64,000 nucleotides of DNA, taken from NCBI GenBank assembly GCA_965262175.1, contig CBDHES010000022.1, positions 310,001 through 374,000 on the forward strand. The letters run 5' to 3'. The stretch comes from CADEDH01 sp965262175 (lineage in GTDB: Bacteria > Actinomycetota > Acidimicrobiia > Acidimicrobiales > SZUA-35). Shown here piece by piece: positions 61,367 through 64,000 of the stretch. The translations under genes were made by a program, and so were the position numbers. Numbering within the stretch: the stretch's first letter is position 1; each line of letters starts with the position of its first letter. The notes below the pieces were generated by a model that worked only from the letters and a program-made list of their open reading frames with translations, was not told the DNA's origin and ran no database searches.

Positions 61367-61374
61367 GGGAAGCG

Positions 61375-62523
61375 ATGGGTGCTGCCGACCAGAACGCCGC
61401 GAACGATCAAGCCCCGACCACCGTCCGGGAGGAACGGCGCCCACCCGAGGGCCGGCCCCGGGAGGTCGCCCCGGGGGTGATCCGCCTCCAGCTCCCGATG
61501 AACATGCCGGGCCTGGGCCATGTGAACTGCTACGCCATCGAGGACCGGGACGGGGTTGCGTTGATCGACCCCGGCGTCCCGAGCCGACGGTCGTGGCAGG
61601 CGCTGAACCGGCTGCTCGACGAGGCCGGCCTCCCGATGCGGCGGGTCCACACCGTCGTCGTGACCCACTCCCACCCCGACCACTACGGGGCGGCCCAGCG
61701 GATCCGCTCGCTGACCGGGGCCGAGGTGGTCACCCACGAGAACTTCAAGACCTACTGGGACCCCCACGAGGAGGACGACTTCGTGCGGGAGGTCGCCGTC
61801 CCCGCCGACTACGACACCCAGGCCGGGGCGATCGAATCGGCCCTGCTGAAGATCACCGGCCGGGAACGGAACTCGCCGTGGGACCGGCCGGTCCCGTGGG
61901 GTGGTCCCCCGCCCGACAACCGGTGGCGGGAACGGCTCCGGTGGCGCATCCTTCCCCTCCTGGTCAGCAAGATCTGGCAACCGCCGAAGCCGTCCCGGCG
62001 AGTGGTCGACGGGTCGACGATCATGCTCGGCGACCGGGAGTGGACCTCGGTCTACACCCCGGGCCACACCGCCGACCACCTGTGCCTGCTCGACCCGACG
62101 GAGGGGATCTTCGTCTCGGGCGACCACCTCCTCCCGACGATCACCCCCCACATCTCGGGCCTCACGACCCAGAAGCAGCCGCTGACCGACTTCTTCGACT
62201 CGCTGGAGCGGATGCACACCTTCGAAGGGGTGAAGCTCGTGCTGCCGGCCCACGGGCTCGAGTTCCACGACCTCCCCGGACGGTCGACCGAGATCATCGA
62301 CCACCATCACGACCGGTTGGCCACCATCACCGAAGCGGCCCGGAACGCCGCCGAGAACGAGCTGACGGTCCCCGAGTATTCGAAGTTCCTGTTCAAGCCC
62401 CGGTCGTGGGGCCCCATGGCCGACTCCGAGACCTTCGCCCACCTCGAGCACCTCCGCCACGAGGGCAAGGCGACCACGCGGGTCGTCGACGGCGAACTCC
62501 GGTACCGGGTCGTCTCGACCTGA
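61375..62523 (+). CDS. Metallo-beta-lactamase-fold hydrolase
   Basis: A 382-residue MBL-fold enzyme. The metal motifs are THSHPDHYG, TPGHTADH, the Asp in SGDHLL and the late LPAHG; an N-terminal tail of about 30 polar residues and a 130-residue C-terminal extension (winged-helix-like) are as in LACTB2/glyoxalase-II-like actinobacterial proteins. NMPGLGHVNCYAIEDRDGVALIDPG opens the fold. Activity may be hydrolysis of thioesters or lactones. It is followed 49 nt later by a dienelactone hydrolase on the same strand. Confidence 0.9.
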   Translation: MGAADQNAANDQAPTTVREERRPPEGRPREVAPGVIRLQLPMNMPGLGHVNCYAIEDRDGVALIDPGVPSRRSWQALNRLLDEAGLPMRRVHTVVVTHSHPDHYGAAQRIRSLTGAEVVTHENFKTYWDPHEEDDFVREVAVPADYDTQAGAIESALLKITGRERNSPWDRPVPWGGPPPDNRWRERLRWRILPLLVSKIWQPPKPSRRVVDGSTIMLGDREWTSVYTPGHTADHLCLLDPTEGIFVSGDHLLPTITPHISGLTTQKQPLTDFFDSLERMHTFEGVKLVLPAHGLEFHDLPGRSTEIIDHHHDRLATITEAARNAAENELTVPEYSKFLFKPRSWGPMADSETFAHLEHLRHEGKATTRVVDGELRYRVVST

Positions 62524-62572
62524 GGAGTCAGCACCCGGCGCCGCGGGAGCCGGGCATGACAGACTGCGTCCC

Positions 62573-63319
62573 ATGATCGACCGGGAACTCGACATCGAGA
62601 CGGCCGAGGGTCGCATGAAGACCTTCATCTATCACCCCGAGCACGACGGGCCCCACCCGGTCGTCCTCTACCTGATGGACGCCCCCAGCATCAGACCGGC
62701 GCTGAAGGACATGGCGGTCCGGCTGGCGTCTGCCGGGTACTACGTGATGCTGCCCTACCTGTTCTACCGAGGGGGCCCGTTCCGGGAGTTCGGCCAGAGC
62801 GACGAGGACATGCACGCTCGCCGGGAGCTGATGGCCACCGTCACCCCGACCAACATCATCTCGGACACCGACGCGCTGCTGGCCGTGGCCGACGCCGACG
62901 CCGCGGCCCGGGGCGGCGACATCGGCGCCGTCGGGTTCTGCATGAGCGGGGGCCTGGTGATCTCGTTGGCTCGGGCCATGCCGGAGCGGGTGGCGGCGGT
63001 GGCCTCGATCCACGGTGCCTGGCTGGTCCGCGACACCCCCGACTCCCCCCACCTCGACCTCGACACGGTCCGGGCCGAGGTCTATCTCGGCTGGTGTGCC
63101 GAGGATGCCACCGCCCCCGAGGACACGGTTCCCGTGATGCGTGAGGCCCTGGAGTCGGCCGGCGTGACCTACTGCCTCGACTGGTTCACCGACGCCGTCC
63201 ACGGCTACGCGCCGCCCGGCGGCGAGCGCTACAACCGGGCGGCATCCGAGCTCCACTGGGAGCGGGTCCACTCCCTGTTCCGCCGCCACCTGCTGCTGAC
63301 ATCGGCCGACCGAGCCTGA
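62573..63319 (+). CDS. Dienelactone hydrolase family protein
   Basis: A 248-residue alpha/beta hydrolase of the DLH family, which opens dienelactones or similar esters in aromatic catabolism. The nucleophile is Cys123 in GFCMSGG (the classical DLH residue is also a Cys at the same place), the acid is the Asp in CAEDATAPED, and the His is in DAVHGYAPP. The length is typical. It is probably expressed with the MBL gene. Confidence 0.9.
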   Translation: MIDRELDIETAEGRMKTFIYHPEHDGPHPVVLYLMDAPSIRPALKDMAVRLASAGYYVMLPYLFYRGGPFREFGQSDEDMHARRELMATVTPTNIISDTDALLAVADADAAARGGDIGAVGFCMSGGLVISLARAMPERVAAVASIHGAWLVRDTPDSPHLDLDTVRAEVYLGWCAEDATAPEDTVPVMREALESAGVTYCLDWFTDAVHGYAPPGGERYNRAASELHWERVHSLFRRHLLLTSADRA

Positions 63320-63352
63320 GCCCCACTCCAGCGATCGGACCTCGGACGCGAC

Positions 63353-63382
63353 CGGGGCCGGCGCCCCTCGGCGCCGGCCCCG
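63353..63382. terminator. Bidirectional hairpin between dienelactone hydrolase and thiolase
   Basis: A perfect 13-bp stem (63353-63365 with 63370-63382) and the 4-nt loop CCTC, between the convergent stops at 63319 and 63402. Confidence 0.75.
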
Positions 63383-63401
63383 ATGTCGTTCCGATGATCG
63401 A

Positions 63402-64000
63402 CTACGAGTAGATCTCGATCAGGCCGGCGGCGCCCTGGCCACCGCCGATGCACATGGTCACCACGCCCCACCGGGCGCCCCGCCGACGACCCTCGAGGAG
63501 GATGTGGCCGGCGCACCGGGTGCCGGTCATGCCGAACGGGTGACCGACGGCGATCGAGCCGCCGTTGACGTTGTACTTCTCGGGGTCGATGCCGAGGGTG
63601 TCACGGGAGTAGAGGCACTGGCTGGCGAACGCCTCGTTGAGCTCCCAGATGTCGATGTCGTCGACGGTGAGGCCGTGACGCTCGAGGAGCCGGGGCACGG
63701 CGTAGACCGGGCCGATGCCCATCTCGTCGGGCTCGCAGCCGGCGACGGCCCAGCCCTTGAACGCACCGAGGGGCTCGATGTTGCGGCGGGAGGCTTCCTC
63801 GTCCGACATCATCACCACGGCGGCCGCACCGTCGGAGAGCTGGCTGGCGTTGCCGGCGGTGATGTAGTGGCCCTCACCCCGGACCGGGGGCAGCTTGGCC
63901 AGGCCCTCCAGGGTCGTGTTCGGCCGGTTGCACTCGTCGCGGTCGACCGTGTACTCGACGATCGACTCCTCCTTGGTCTCCTTGTCGACCAGCTTCATCT
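63402..64000 (-). CDS. Thiolase / acetyl-CoA acetyltransferase (C-terminal part)
   Basis: The C-terminal 199 residues of a thiolase whose 5' end lies beyond the window. Visible are the conserved GNASQLSDGAAAVVMMS, the NEAFAS substrate motif, GHPFGMTG with the catalytic His, and the final CIGGGQGAAGLIE with the second catalytic Cys. Such enzymes cleave beta-ketoacyl-CoA in beta-oxidation or join acetyl-CoA units. The open frame runs off the edge, so the ATG near 63998 is internal. Confidence 0.93.
   Translation of the reverse strand, partial: MKLVDKETKEESIVEYTVDRDECNRPNTTLEGLAKLPPVRGEGHYITAGNASQLSDGAAAVVMMSDEEASRRNIEPLGAFKGWAVAGCEPDEMGIGPVYAVPRLLERHGLTVDDIDIWELNEAFASQCLYSRDTLGIDPEKYNVNGGSIAVGHPFGMTGTRCAGHILLEGRRRGARWGVVTMCIGGGQGAAGLIEIYS

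Noticed and set aside
1..64000. tRNA, rRNA, insertion sequences, prophage or integrative element borders
   Set aside because: No cloverleaf-like genes, transposase or integrase motifs, or flanking direct repeats were recognised by eye; composition is uniform across the window.

Overview
The window is about 64 kb of very GC-rich DNA, densely packed with genes, many of them starting with GTG. It looks like an actinobacterial chromosome, most likely class Acidimicrobiia. That placement is an inference from gene content: three LLM-class (F420/flavin) oxidoreductases, a Ddn-like F420 protein, a mycothiol-type DinB protein, a monomeric isocitrate dehydrogenase, four Fe(II)/2-oxoglutarate dioxygenases and a FadE-type acyl-CoA dehydrogenase. 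I saw no rRNA, tRNA, CRISPR array, insertion sequence or phage gene, and no gap of more than 300 bases without a gene.

Layout. 1-2565: end of a monomeric NADP isocitrate dehydrogenase, an MFS transporter and an alpha/beta hydrolase. 2650-7043 (minus): a thioredoxin-like/UGSC-type protein translationally coupled to an N-acyl-D-amino-acid deacylase-like amidohydrolase, plus a phytanoyl-CoA dioxygenase (PhyH) protein. 7134-10152: an alpha/beta hydrolase whose nucleophile is glycine, overlapping a PEP-synthase/rifampin-phosphotransferase-like enzyme. 10341-15837: a branched-chain amino acid (Liv) ABC system, with the binding protein on plus converging on a livHMGF operon on minus. 15955-17269: Ddn-like protein and TauD dioxygenase. 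17321-28605: a receptor Ser/Thr kinase, a chemoreceptor and a 2271-residue helical-repeat protein. 28610-31471 (minus): acyl-CoA dehydrogenase, LLM oxidoreductase and FAH-family hydrolase. 31631-38859: an oligopeptide (Opp) ABC system split into two divergent arms; its binding protein is frameshifted and its OppF-like ATPase carries a hydrophobic insert. 38930-49878: mixed metabolic genes (isocitrate/isopropylmalate dehydrogenase-like, DoxX, Baeyer-Villiger monooxygenase, DUF2461, PhyH, LLM, FMN-split-barrel, sulfotransferase, esterase, LLM) and a SoxR regulator. 49891-55853 (minus): DUF1996 protein, MFS, MaoC, AI-2E permease, aminotransferase. 55953-64000: PhyH, DinB/TIGR03086 protein, a small membrane protein beside a two-component system, a metallophosphoesterase, an MBL hydrolase, a dienelactone hydrolase and the C-terminal part of a thiolase.

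How it works together. The two ABC importers (Liv and Opp) with the amidohydrolase, thiolase, acyl-CoA dehydrogenase, MaoC and hydrolases suggest a heterotroph that takes up amino acids and peptides and degrades lipids or aromatics. A striking regulatory pattern is a TANNNT -10 hexamer placed 6-9 nt before the start codon at many genes on both strands, which implies leaderless mRNAs and fixes several starts. The main oddities are the transmembrane insert inside the OppF-type ATPase, the extra N-terminal domain on LivH, the frameshifted peptide-binding protein, the nucleophile-less hydrolase and the giant 45-residue-repeat protein.
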